Below, piece after piece: positions 12,001 through 24,000 of a DNA stretch of 64,000 nt; the stretch's first letter is position 1; each line of letters begins with the position of its first letter. The position numbers and the translations under genes were made by a program. The notes under the pieces are model-generated. The model had not been told where the DNA came from. It searched no databases and was given only the letters and a program-made list of their open reading frames with translations. Source of the stretch: Phoronis australis (Eukaryota > Phoronida > Phoronidae); NCBI GenBank assembly GCA_002633005.1, contig NMRA01000063.1, positions 248,001 to 312,000 of the forward strand, in the 5' to 3' direction.

Positions 12001-15000
12001 GAAATACTGCAAAGAATGACTAATGAATTGGGGTAACAGGAAAGTCACGCAAACAAGTGTAACGTGCCGCGCGACCCTGTTTGCTGCTCATTCAAAATAG
12101 GCTTCTCAAAAGCAATTAAAAGGGACTCTAATACTTTCAAACGCAGCACATCTTGCTCCACGTAGCGAATTGACGTGTTTTCCACAATTTCTTGACGGGT
12201 GATTTTACGTGCGTGGTATTGCAGAAAATGATCTTGAATGGCGCCATTTTGAAGATGCATGGATAACCGACGGGAAAGACTGCAAACCGTTTGACCAATA
12301 TTAAGCGATTTATGTCCAGAATTAGCTATGAAGTCCCTGCATGTCGGACTGGTGTCACCAAAAAGATATTTTACAAAAATGTCATGTCCAATAATTACCT
12401 CCAGGACAAACACGCCATTAAGAAAATCATAAGGGACAACGTTAAAGTTTGTAAGCCTGATGATTACCTTGATGTTATTATTTATTATCGGAATAGGAAG
12501 TCCTCAAACTTGGTCATGAAAAATAACATTTCTAAAGCGAAAGTCCGCCCCGTTGCACAGTGTAGTGTTGTTTATGAATTTGTATGCCCTATGAACGAAT
12601 GTCTTCGTTCAAACGTCAAACAATGTTACATTGGTCAAACGGTTTGCAGTCTTTCCCGTCGGTTATCCATGCATCTTCAAAATGGCGCCATTCAAGATCA
12701 TTTTCTGCAATACCACGCACGTAAAATCACCCGTCAAGAAATTGTGGAAAACACGTCAATTCGCTACGTGGAGCAAGATGTGCTGCGTTTGAAAGTATTA
12801 GAGTCCCTTTTAATTGCTTTTGAGAAGCCTATTTTGAATGAGCAGCAAACAGGGTCGCGCCGCACGTTACACTTGTTTGCGTGACTTTCCTGTTACCCCA
12901 ATTCATTAGTCATTCTTTGCAATATTTCACACCTGCCGTGTCTCACTGTGTGTGTCGTCAGCTTATACTCTGTGGTGGCATTACTGCGTCATTTTATCTT
13001 CACTTGAGAATGAAACAAGTATGTTTCGAAATATCGTGTGTCTTTTAATTATGTCGCTAGGTCAGTTTCTGTATCTATGTTCAGTAGAGAGTAGAGTTTT
13101 GTTCAGAAAGTATGAACGCAACGGAATAAAGACCGTGAACAATGAAAAGTGTCGTGCATTCAACAAATTCTGTATAACAGAAAACTTGCTCCCGAAGTAC
13201 AGTCATTGTATTCTGAAGATTTCGTAATAAACATTAAAAAAATAACTAGTAGAGCGTCCACACACACGTCCTATGATAAGTCGAGCGTCCACACCCACAC
13301 ACACACACAAATCCTATAACTAAGTGGAGCGTCCATGCCCACACACACACAAATCCTATAACTAAATGTAGCGTCCATGCCCATGCACACATCCTATAAC
13401 TAGTGGAGCGTCCACACACACACACACACAAATCCTATAACTAAATGGAGCGTCCATGCCCACGCACACATCCTATAACTAGTGGAGCGTCCACACACAC
13501 ACACCCCCATCCAATACTAGTGGTCCTAAACTGAAGAATGTTTTCCATAATAAAGATATGGCGACCACTAAACTTGAGTATACTCCAGACGTATTGAGAC
13601 TCAGAAAATGTTCTCGAGTTGGCACGGAAGTTGCTTGAAACTTAGCGCCATCTGGAATTCAATCAATGTAGTTGAAGTTTTCCAGAAAGGAGGTGTGAAA
13701 AAGGTCATTGTTGTCTATGCATTTTTGAATAAAGAAGTGCGAGTTTTTCAAATAAATATTAACTTTGAAAACCATTCCTCATACTGATTGCAATTTTACT
13801 AAGTATACTTAGCTGTGTTTATAAGTTATCAAACTGTGAATTTAAGGTTTTATATGTACTTTATATTAAGCCCTTTTTCAGTTGTGTGCTATGTAGTAGT
13901 CTTGGAATTTTCAAATGATTGTCCCAAGTGTGCACAAGATTTTACTTGGGAATTATTGCAGGTTATGTTTCCTTCACTACTATTTAGAAAACTCAGAGTG
14001 CACAAAAGTTTATCAAGTACTTATGGTTGAGTATGTTTTTGGTGGTCTCTGAAACATGTGAAATTACTCAGTCTGTGTAGTTTTTCCATTGTCAAGTAAT
14101 TTCACTCACTGAGTCAAGTTTGGTGGTTGGGGGCCTCAAAATTAATTGTTCTTCGAGTTTTCTTGAAAATATTGAGCCATCACATTTTAACAGGAAGACC
14201 TATGATAATGACATTGTTAAGGTTATGCAAAACGTCTGGAAAACTGCAGATTTAACTCTCTAAAAGTATATATTTTCTGAAGGTGGAAAGACTGTAGAAT
14301 TTTGATTTTTGACTTTTTACCAATCTTTTATTAATTGGGTCACATGACCATGTCTTTTCAGCAACATTTACCAAAAAATAAAGGTATATTGATAGCAAAA
14401 ACAGTATCAATAACATGATCAAATTTTATTTCAAAGATATGTTCAAGGTGAAATGATCAGAAACATTGTTACAGTTTTCCAAAATATGATTTTGTTTTCG
14501 TTTTATGCAACTTTAAGTATTTTTAATCAAAATCATAATAAAAGTCCTATTTTTTAATAGCCTCTCGTGCAAAAGTGGAATGTTTTAAAAAGAATTCATG
14601 ACAGCATTTTTGAAAACAGTACACAAAAAGTAGCACCATATCTAAAACTTTCATGTGAATCCACTAGTCGGCCATTACTGAGATATGCAGCAGCCAAGTT
14701 GGGGGTCTTTTTCATTTTTTAAAGGCTAGTAACGTTGCTGCGATTGTCTACAATTTCTCAGAATCACTCTCTGATAGTAGCTATGTTGTTGGTCTTCATT
14801 TATTTGATGTCATTATCTTTTTTTAGTTGAAAACTGTTGTTTCCTAAATTAGTCAAATTTTATTGTAGTTGGATTTTTTTAGACCTTAGCCTTTATTTTT
14901 CTTCTTAGTTCACACAGATAAGAGGATAATTTATTATGGGGCACTGAAGCTGACAAAAAAATTCTGAAGTTTAAATGCTATTACGTCATTATCAAGTTGT

Positions 15001-18000
15001 CAAGCAGTAGTCTGAACCATTGCAGCTGAAACAGTCACACTAGTCCAGTTTCATATATCTTAGAATAATTCTTCACCAATATGGTGGAAAATATTGTTTT
15101 GTCAATTTTGCTTGTAGTCTTTGAAACAAGTAGCACAAAAATAGTTGTGACTATTTGTTTTAAGTTTGTTTTAAATGAAGGTTTTAACCCCTTAGTTTTG
15201 CTTCAGTGTTCATAAGTTGGATAAATATCAGACTTGTGAGATTAAAATTGGATAAATATCTGACTTGTGAGATTAAAGTTGGATAAATATCAGACTTGTG
15301 AGATTAAAATTGGATAAATATCAGACTTGTGAGATTAAAATTGGATACATATCAGACTTGTGAGATTAAAATTGGATAAATATCAGACTAGTTAGATTAA
15401 AATTGGATAAATATCAGGCTTGTGAGATTAAAATAGGATAAGTATCAGGCTTGTGAGATTAAAATTAGATACATATCAGACTTGTGAGATTAAAATTAGA
15501 TAAATATCAGGCTTGTGAGATTAAAATTAAGTTGTAACCCTGACTGTAATATCGCAGGTAGCAGATATTGTGAACATACTTAAAGGAGAGTGCCACCCGA
15601 TTTAATTAATCTTTTTAACCTTCTTAATCGGTCTATATCCACATCGCCTTACATAAGGTCGACCTTACCTTGCCGAGAGGTGTCGCGTTAACTTGTGAGG
15701 AAGGTGAGAAACGATGCAGCGACATCAGTGGTTCATCTGCAGAGTGAATGCCGCTAGGATGCGGTGAATCATTCCCGCTTGTCCGAACTATGAAGTTGCG
15801 AGGAAAGCGGTTATATCATTTTATAGGCTTCCTTGAGAGCCTGAATTGCTTAGGAAGCGGCTCGCGGTAGTGAAGAATGAAAAGTAAGCTGTTAATAGCA
15901 AGTATGAGGCCGCAAAACATCTCTGTGTCTATGGCTGGCATTTCGTCGACAGTGATTTCTCTGTTGAATGCCGGCTTACCAAAGAGCTATCCATACGTTC
16001 TGTTGCCTGTGCATATTCAGGGCGCCTCTCTAGTATTTCTTGATCAGTGTATTCCGGTTCGATCTGTTAGCCTGTGAAATCGAACGATCCACCCGTGAAG
16101 TCTTCGTCGGATGAGCACTCGTCCAAGTCCGGGGATTGCGATTTGCCATGTTGACGTTTATTATTCTGCGTTCTGTTTCAAAATGAATTATTCTCACCCT
16201 AACCAATGCTTATATAAAACTGAAACAAAATCTGTCTACTTAGAAACAATTTGTAATGTCTTTGGAGTATTCGTGAGTGCAAATGTTTTGCGAAGCCAGC
16301 ATTGAATAAACCACTGCGTTACTGGCTTTAGATGCAATAAAGGTAATTGACCGGGCACCGAAGCCTTATGAGCGCATGCTAATTCAGTGTTTGCTGACAG
16401 AAAGCTGTTGTGAAACAGTATCTCGATTTTTAGATGCTATGGTCACATGTTAGGGGTTCGAATCTTTATTTAGATATACAAATACATTATTCAAATCATT
16501 GTTACTGTACAACTTTTGCACTGACGGTTTTGTGGCCCCGCGGAACTGGAGGAACCTGACTTCGCAGCACCTGACAAGTATGTAGATTTTCAGTTTCATG
16601 TCTAATTCACCAAAATAATTATGTGAACATTATTTCTTTGACTCACTATTATAGTCTTTTCGTGACTGGAGGTTTTGTTTCGAACTTAAGCTGATTTATG
16701 TTCGTGATGTCCAGTTCCGGCGGCCGCGATGGGCTTGATCGGGTTCCGAGCCACTGTGTGGGATAAGCATTTTGTTTGTTTAGAACCAAAAAAATCACAA
16801 GACTAAAAGTACAACACACAGCTATGTGTCTGTATTTCACGGAAGAATGATTCGAATTTATCACCAAACAGACCCAAACTTCCGAGAGCGACGATGGTAA
16901 ATTGGCTTAGTGAACTCTGTAGGCAACGGTACGTTCAAATACCTATAAATCTGTAACAGTGAAATAAAACAACACATTTGTTCAAGAACTCAATGTATTT
17001 GTAAGGGTTTTACATCTAGTTACTTGGCGAAATTTCGCCAAGTATGTTGGTCTTCCATCAATTTTTTTTTGTGATTGTTCGCTCTCTACAGGTCGCATTT
17101 TTCGTCCAATTTTTACAAAATTTGCACACAACATGTATATTCGGAAGTACTGGAACGCTATTGTTTTTGGTCTTGATCGAATACAAAATGGCGGACGTGG
17201 CGGCCATTTTGTATCCGATTTCACATTCAAATGCTTGTAGAGGCTGCATTTTTCGACGTACAGGGCTGAAACGTGGTACGATTATTGAAGAACACATGTG
17301 CTACAACTGTGCCGAAAGTCGTTGACTTCCGGTCAAAGATGGTGGAAATATTGGAAGTGGCGCATGCGCACCCCGATATCTGGCCAAAAACATTTTGCAT
17401 TTGCAAACCAATCAGTTTGAAACTGGTCACGTGTTTGTTGCTATTAATAAGCTTTTATGAAATTTTGTTTAACCGGAAGTCAGTTTCAAGATGGCGGCTG
17501 TGGCGCATGTTCACACGTTTTCAATCGTTCTGCGGTCGCGTTTTTACGGGAAGAGCAAAGGACGTGAATTTTTGCATGTGGATTCCTTGAAGTATTCTCT
17601 TTCAAAAAGTCTGGGACAGCGTATTTCTCAGACATACCGTTTTCGAGTTATTTGACTTTGAATTTCAAAAAAAAACTGCAAAATTTCAATTTTTTCCAAA
17701 AAGTTGTGGAATGTTGCGAAACGTTCAAGTAAGATGAATGGGCTTTCAGAAGATATTTGCCATTTTTCGCTACGACGTCTACTTTTTGAATTATTCGAGA
17801 TTTTCTGTTCGTTTGGTCTCTGTTGCATTGCCAATGCAAGCACTCGCAGCTGGCCGGCTCTCTTGTTTTGGTTATGCCTGTAAAAGTTGACCTTGAATGA
17901 CCCAGCTAGCATCGTCCGACTGTAGACTGGTTTGTTGACCCCGAATGACCCACCTTGCACTGTTCCTTGGATTGTTCTTGCTGCTCTGATGTAGGTTTAG

Positions 18001-21000
18001 CTTTGTTGAGCTGTGTCCGTTATGTTGCACCATCTATTGTTCTTTTATTTTGATTAAATGTTCTCTTGTCTTGCCATGTATATTAACCGATCAGAAATCT
18101 GTACAGTTCGATAGAGTTATAAACGGGCTTTCATAAGATGTTTTTCATTTCTCGCTAGTCTTCATGATCGTCGTCGTCATCCTCCCCATCGTCCTGTTTT
18201 CACGTAATTTCGCCAAGTGTCACTCCTCCGAGCGCTCTCGTACTGTTACCAGTGTACCTGGTGTGTGAACAAGACTGCAGGCTATTTCTTACTGATTTGT
18301 CACAATCTCCGCCTTCAGCATCATGATCGTCATCGTCATCCTCCCTATCGTCCTGTTTTCGCGTAATTTCGCCAAGTGTCACTCCTCCTAGCGCTATCGT
18401 TTTTTTTGTTTGTTCGCATGATACAGGTCGCAATTTTCGTCCGATCATCACGAAATTTACACATAACACGTATTTCCGGAAGTACTGGAAGCCTGTTGTT
18501 TTTCGTCATAATCGGATCCAAGATGGCGAAATTCAAAGGCTTCTTGAGGCTTCAATTTTACGTACAGAGTTGAAAATTGGCACATTTAATGGACCGGATG
18601 TGTACTACCTCTATACCGGAAATTGTTCACTTCCGTTTAAAGATGGCGGAAATATTGGCACTCGCGCATGCACACCTCGAATTCGGGAAAAAACGTTTTC
18701 TCCTGTAGAGGGCGCATTATAGGGCCAATTCCTTCGAATTTTTCAGATATTAGTTTTTTATGACATACTATTATATAAAGCCTAAAAATTGGAAGTTGCT
18801 TTCAAGATGGCGGATCTGGCACATGTTGATCCATTTTCAGTTGTTCTGAGGTGCCATTTAAACGGGAGGAGGAAATGACGTGAATTTTTGCATTTGGATT
18901 GTCTGAGGTATATTCTTTCAAAAGAACTGTAACAATTTTTTCTCAGACTTGCCGTTTTCAAGTTATTTGACTTTGAATTTCTTTAAAAAAACGCAAAATT
19001 TCATTTTTTTCGAAAAATTTACGGAAGTGCGTGATAATATCAATTTAAATAGAGTTTTGAACGGGCTTTCGGATGTCTTTCATTTTTCGTTAGGACGTCT
19101 ACTTTTTGAATTATTCGAGATTTTCTGATAACGCTGTTCCTTTGTTGAGCGCTCCTGCTGCATTGATGTTGGTTCAGCGCCAGTAAAATGAGAGTAAATG
19201 TGTGAACTCAAAATACTTGTGTTTATTTATCGCAAATGGCGAAACCGGAAGGGCTAACAAAAATAGTCAAACGAATAACTCGCGTAAAATAATAAACCGG
19301 AAACCAATAGTGGCGTAATGTCTCTTTAAGTCCTTTGAAGTAACACTTATCAGTCCTAAGAAAAAATTAGCACAATACATGTAATACACTTGAACTAGGA
19401 TCGGTACCATCAAAGTCCAGGGAGGATACCATAACACTTAATCAACCACAAAATCCTGAAGGTAGGTTGGAGGACGTTTGGTCCTGGAAGAGCGTCGCAA
19501 AGGAACGTCTCCCGTCACGTCAAGTGTACCGCTGCTAGTATGACCCGCATCATTGGTAGGAACAACATCATTCGAGGTGTGGGAAGGTTGACTCAGGTTT
19601 ACTCCAGGAAGAACATCAGACACACTAGAAGGTGGTATCTGAGGTGCCGGCTGGGTTGCTAATGGGAGCATTAATCGAGGGACATGATCTTCTTCATCAT
19701 CGGTGAGGTCGTGGGTAACTGGACCGTAAAGTGAAGGTGTCTCTGAAGGGACCTTGTAACATTCGGTGTCCTTTACGCGATAGGATGTAGATCGCAACTG
19801 ATTCCCAATGAACTTCTGGACATTCAACCAGGTGTCATCCCGGCTGACCACGAGATAGCGAGGACGAGATCGTGTTTTGTCTCGGTCAGAATAGAGGTAC
19901 ACCAAGTCTCCCACATTTGCACGGCATGAAGGAGGGGCCTTTCGTAAAGGGGCTTTCGATTTCACGCTAGANNNNNNNNNNNNNNNNNNNNNNNNNNNNN
20001 NNNNNNNNNNNNNNNNNNNNNNNNNNNNNNNNNNNNNNNNNNNNNNNNNNNNNNNNNNNNNNNNNNNNNNNNNNNNNNNNNNNNNNNNNNNNNNNNNNNN
20101 NNNNNNNNNNNNNNNNNNNNNNNNNNNNNNNNNNNNNNNNNNNNNNNNNNNNNNNNNNNNNNNNNNNNNNNNNNNNNNNNNNNNNNNNNNNNNNNNNNNN
20201 NNNNNNNNNNNNNNNNNNNNNNNNNNNNNNNNNNNNNNNNNNNNNNNNNNNNNNNNNNNNNNNNNNNNNNNNNNNNNNNNNNNNNNNNNNNNNNNNNNNN
20301 NNNNNNNNNNNNNNNNNNNNNNNNNNNNNNNNNNNNNNNNNNNNNNNNNNNNNNNNNNNNNNNNNNNNNNNNNNNNNNNNNNNNNNNNNNNNNNNNNNNN
20401 NNNNNNNNNNNNNNNNNNNNNNNNNNNNNNNNNNNNNNNNNNNNNNNNNNNNNNNNNNNNNNNNNNNNNNNNNNNNNNNNNNNNNNNNNNNNNNNNNNNN
20501 NNNNNNNNNNNNNNNNTAGAGGAACCTTTGCCTTGTCCCAAGTAAAATCGCCTTGCAAAAAGTCAGCAAAGTTAGCGTCCAGCGATAAAACATAGGTTAT
20601 ATTATGTCTCCAATTGTCGAAGGAGTTTATAGTTTCGGATTTCGTCAGACACCACTGCTTGGGTGCCTTAGCCATGGTTCGTTAAGAACACGTTGCCGCC
20701 ACGCCAGTAAAATGAGAGTAAATGTGTGAACTCAAAATACTTGTGTTTATTTATCGCAAATGGCGAAACCGGAAGGGCTAACAAAAATAGTCAAACGAAT
20801 AACTCGCGTAAAATAATAAACCGGAAACCAATAGTGGCGCAGCTTCTATTGAACTAGACTGTAGCCTATTTCTTATTGATTTATGACATCTAAGTTCGTC
20901 ATACGTATGAATGTTATGATGTTGTTCATCATCGCCACCACAATCATCATCTTCGTCATCTTCATCATCATCTTTGACTGTCGTCTTTTCTTCAGTTAAT

Positions 21001-24000
21001 TTCGCCAAGTATCGCTCAAGACTGTAGCCTATTTCTTTTTTCTGACCTCTACGTTCGTCATATAAATGATATCATAACTTGCATTGTCTATTATCGCCAC
21101 CTTTGTCGTCATAGCTGTCATCTTCGTCATCATCTCTGTCGTCGTCTTTTCTGGTCATCTCTAACGTGGTTTTTTGTTTAATTTCGCCAAGTTTTGCTCC
21201 TTGTTTTGAACGGCTGAACAGACTGCGTTCGAACCGATTACGTCATTGGTTAATTTCAACACCTCCGTCTGCCATCAGATGTCAGATAAAACAACTGAAC
21301 TTGCTGTTATCGAGTGGGGCTACTCGATCTACATTGATACAAAATTGATTGTTTTTTGGGTGGCATTCTCCTGTAAAGCTTAATAAAGTTCTTACAAATT
21401 AGTTTCCATGAAAAGTTCTTTACAATTTTTTAACACACTGCGCCTTTTTATAGGTGGACTCTGGAGGTGAGTGCACTGCCACCTATAGGATAAGTGACAC
21501 AACCATCACAAAGACAAAGACAGGTTGCACAAATCTGGATGTCACTGGACAGTTCCTTAATGTAAATCATGTGAGTATAGTGGGATGAATAAATAGTCCC
21601 CATAGTTAACTGGCAGCTAGTGTGTAGGTTTGCTTTGCCTCTTGGCTGGGCTGAATGTTGAACGTGTGACGTACAACTAATGACCCTTGTGAGCATTAAA
21701 GGGAATTTTGCTTGACCCAATTTCACATTTTTATGTGCAGGACCAGTGGAATTGAGAGCCACAGGCCGCAATTCTTTCATTCGTGAACATAATCTGACGT
21801 TCCTTTTGCATGAATCATATCCCACTGCACTAGGAAATCTCAGAGGATTGAACTGTAGATGGTGTTGAAGGTTGTCCACCGATAGGGGTGTCCCAGATTA
21901 TACAGCAACACTCGAATCTCGCTGTATTTACCCTCAATGCCGTAAACATTCGTCAGGTAGATTCGCTGCCTCATTGTTGTGCCACTGGAATTTCACATGT
22001 TATTTGTTGTTGTCTGATTCTTTACAAGTTTTTGTTGGTTGCATTACTCTATTCGTCTTTCCAATGCCAACAAAGTATTTTAACTGTTGTGCTGTGGTCT
22101 CAGTGCTACTCCAATGTGAGAAAGTTTGATAAACTGGACGAATACTCGTGGATGCGTAATCTGAAATTCTTCACCTTCCCGACATCATTGAGAGACACGA
22201 AAATGTGCCTGATTTCCAAAACGAGTCATGCACTTTCTTATCTCTGGGACAAAGGAGAGTTCTATTGTCGTGTAATTTGGAACGGCCCTATTACTCTCAC
22301 TATATCTCTCAGACGTAGGCTGCAGTATTCCTGATTGCTGACATTTTGTCCCTGCTATCTCAGACAATGGCTGCAGTATTGCTGAATGCTTACATCAATT
22401 CATAGTTGATCACGGTGGCGCAAAAATTTTTTTTTTATTTAAAAAAGGCAATTGAGTAGACACTCAGCATTTCTTACTCGAAATAAAAAAAATTCTGGAA
22501 GCTTGGCATATGATAGGTCATGTTGTTTCATTTTTAAATATTCTATTTGAATATCGAGTCCTGTTCATTGGTTTTTCTTTGTAATACAGCAAATTAGCCA
22601 TGCTAACTGATGCACTATATGGCCATTCTTAGTTACTTGTTTTGCTACCTACCCTGTTGAGGGATTTGTTCAAGCATGACAGCGTTCTCCCGTTCAGTGA
22701 CTTAACCAGATGTTGAGGGTTGTGAGCCTGTGATAAAATCTAGCTCCTTTGTTAACTGCCAAGCACAGTCTTTTGTCTGGTATGACAACAGACAGGCCAA
22801 TTATCTACCAGGCTTATTACAGACCAGGTGTGAACACAGTCAAACCCAGAGAGAATTGGCACATTTGGAAAGAATAAATCGTCGTAACTTCGGTTGCATT
22901 TGGGCGACTTGTTGATTCAAAAAACTAAACATGATCAGCATTTGACAAGGAATTCAGAAATGCTATTGGTTTATGATCAAATATGTTATAACTTAACTTT
23001 TATTTTCAACAGCACAGCCCAGTCAGGCTAGATAGGATGTCATTGGAGATTAGAGCAATTACCGAACAAAAAAGAACTGGCCCTCCAACCATAAATGCCA
23101 GATTGGAGTTAATCAGTCGTGTAAGATATTGGCTACAGGGGTGTTCTTGCCAACTTGTTGTTGGGCTATAGAATCGAAAAAGTTGGGATCAACGGGAAAA
23201 CGCCGTAATGATTGAAGCAAGGAGTGTACATAAAATTGGAGAGTTCACTCCGCTATCTTGCCATTCACTGCAATGGCTATTGCTTGAAAAACTATCACCC
23301 CAAGCGGTGAATAAGCAACACTAATTTAGCGGCGTTGTTCTAACTATGTAAACACTGATAAATTCATACATTAATGACATTCCACGTGCAATAAAATTAC
23401 TGTGTTATTGAAAATGGGTTAAATACGTAAACTAACAACCACTTAAAATCGAATGAAAATGAAAATGTGTGTTTTAATCAATATTAAATTGTTTTGCTTT
23501 CATTCTCTTGAAGCTCCCTTCAAAAGCCATCATGGTTTTGTTTCATGTTTGAGTTCTTAATAAGGGAAATTACTGTTCCTTATAACATTTCATACCTCCA
23601 TGGACTACATAATTTTAGTGATTGCTCCTGGGTGTTCAGGGGGATTGCCCCCAGCTGCCAGCAAAGGGGTACATCATTAGGGAGGAGTGCAAACCAGGTG
23701 GGCACCAAATGGGCACATGTTGACCCTCTCCCAGGGGGGCACATGGGAGGAGTGCTAAACAGATAAAACTACTGGGTATGCCACATGAGTGTTGAGCCCC
23801 TCCCATCGTCACAAATTTGGGTTGTTCCCCTAACCATTGACAACATGTGCTGAGGTGGTGATAAGATTTGGCCCTCGTTGTGTGTGCATGACCCCAAGGA
23901 CTTTTGCTTGTAATGACTGGTGGCCATCATGCCCCAATACCATTCTGGGTGTTTTCCAAATTTTCATTACAAAGTGCTCCCTGGTCACTGCTCGTTGCAG

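Larger units (their letters stand above)
9153..13202 (-). mobile_element. Penelope-like element, tandem plus inverted partial copies
   Basis: The element is bounded by a 13-bp target-site duplication, tcattgtattctg, at 9140-9152 and 13203-13215. Read on the minus strand: an inverted fragment (12300-13202), a 3' ORF end (12299-12045), the junction, the complete ORF (11977-9446), then a second ORF start (9378-9153). Segment 9153-9699 is repeated at 11753-12299 with a period of 2600 bp, which is the pseudo-LTR arrangement known for Penelope elements. The inverted part is a copy of 9150-10030. Confidence 0.92.
19178..20839 (-). mobile_element. LTR retrotransposon with identical 138-bp LTRs (Ty3-like), contains the assembly gap
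   Basis: The direct repeats 19178-19315 and 20702-20839 are identical base for base. Both start cgccagtaaaatgag and end aatagtggcg. The minus-strand coding order is Gag start near the right LTR and Pol end near the left LTR. A 545-base N run (19972-20516) replaces the middle. At most about 1.4 kb is available between the LTRs, far less than a complete element needs, so the copy is either internally deleted or the gap size is a placeholder. Next to the 5' LTR is tggcggcaacgtg, a possible primer-binding site. Confidence 0.88.
17022..21192. mobile_element. Nested 'atttcgccaagt' element with internal tandem structure
   Basis: It begins with a perfect 22-bp palindrome at 17022-17043 (acttggcgaaa and its complement). 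The word aatttcgccaagt recurs near 18206, 18364, 20997 and 21180. The spacings alternate between long (about 1.2 kb and, after subtracting the LTR element, about 1.0 kb) and short (157 and about 182 bp). The short units share gactg.agcctatttctt and (gtcatc)n-like tracts. The long units share aagatggcgg boxes and an aagtactggaa block. No ORF is recognised. It resembles elements carrying minisatellite cores, but the class is not determined. Confidence 0.6.
15584..21372. mobile_element. TTAA-flanked TIR element, copy 1 (host of nested insertions)
   Basis: The left end is TTAA then aggagagtgccacccgattt. The right end is ttttttgggtggcattctcct then gtaa, a degenerate TTAA. Aligned with the copy at 25892-31064, shared left (15584-16290) and right (21205-21372) parts are seen, plus a shared block 16340-17010 (equivalent to 30190-30830). 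The part 17015-21200 is a later insertion. No transposase belonging to the element itself is visible. TTAA targets point to the piggyBac or Kolobok superfamilies. Confidence 0.8.

Noticed and set aside
15216-15525. CRISPR-like appearance of the 31-bp repeats
   Set aside because: The units are directly adjacent without unique spacers, in animal DNA; it is a simple tandem array.
19962-20675. Long minus-strand open frames across the N run
   Set aside because: They are open only because N cannot give stops; only the sequenced edges are annotated.
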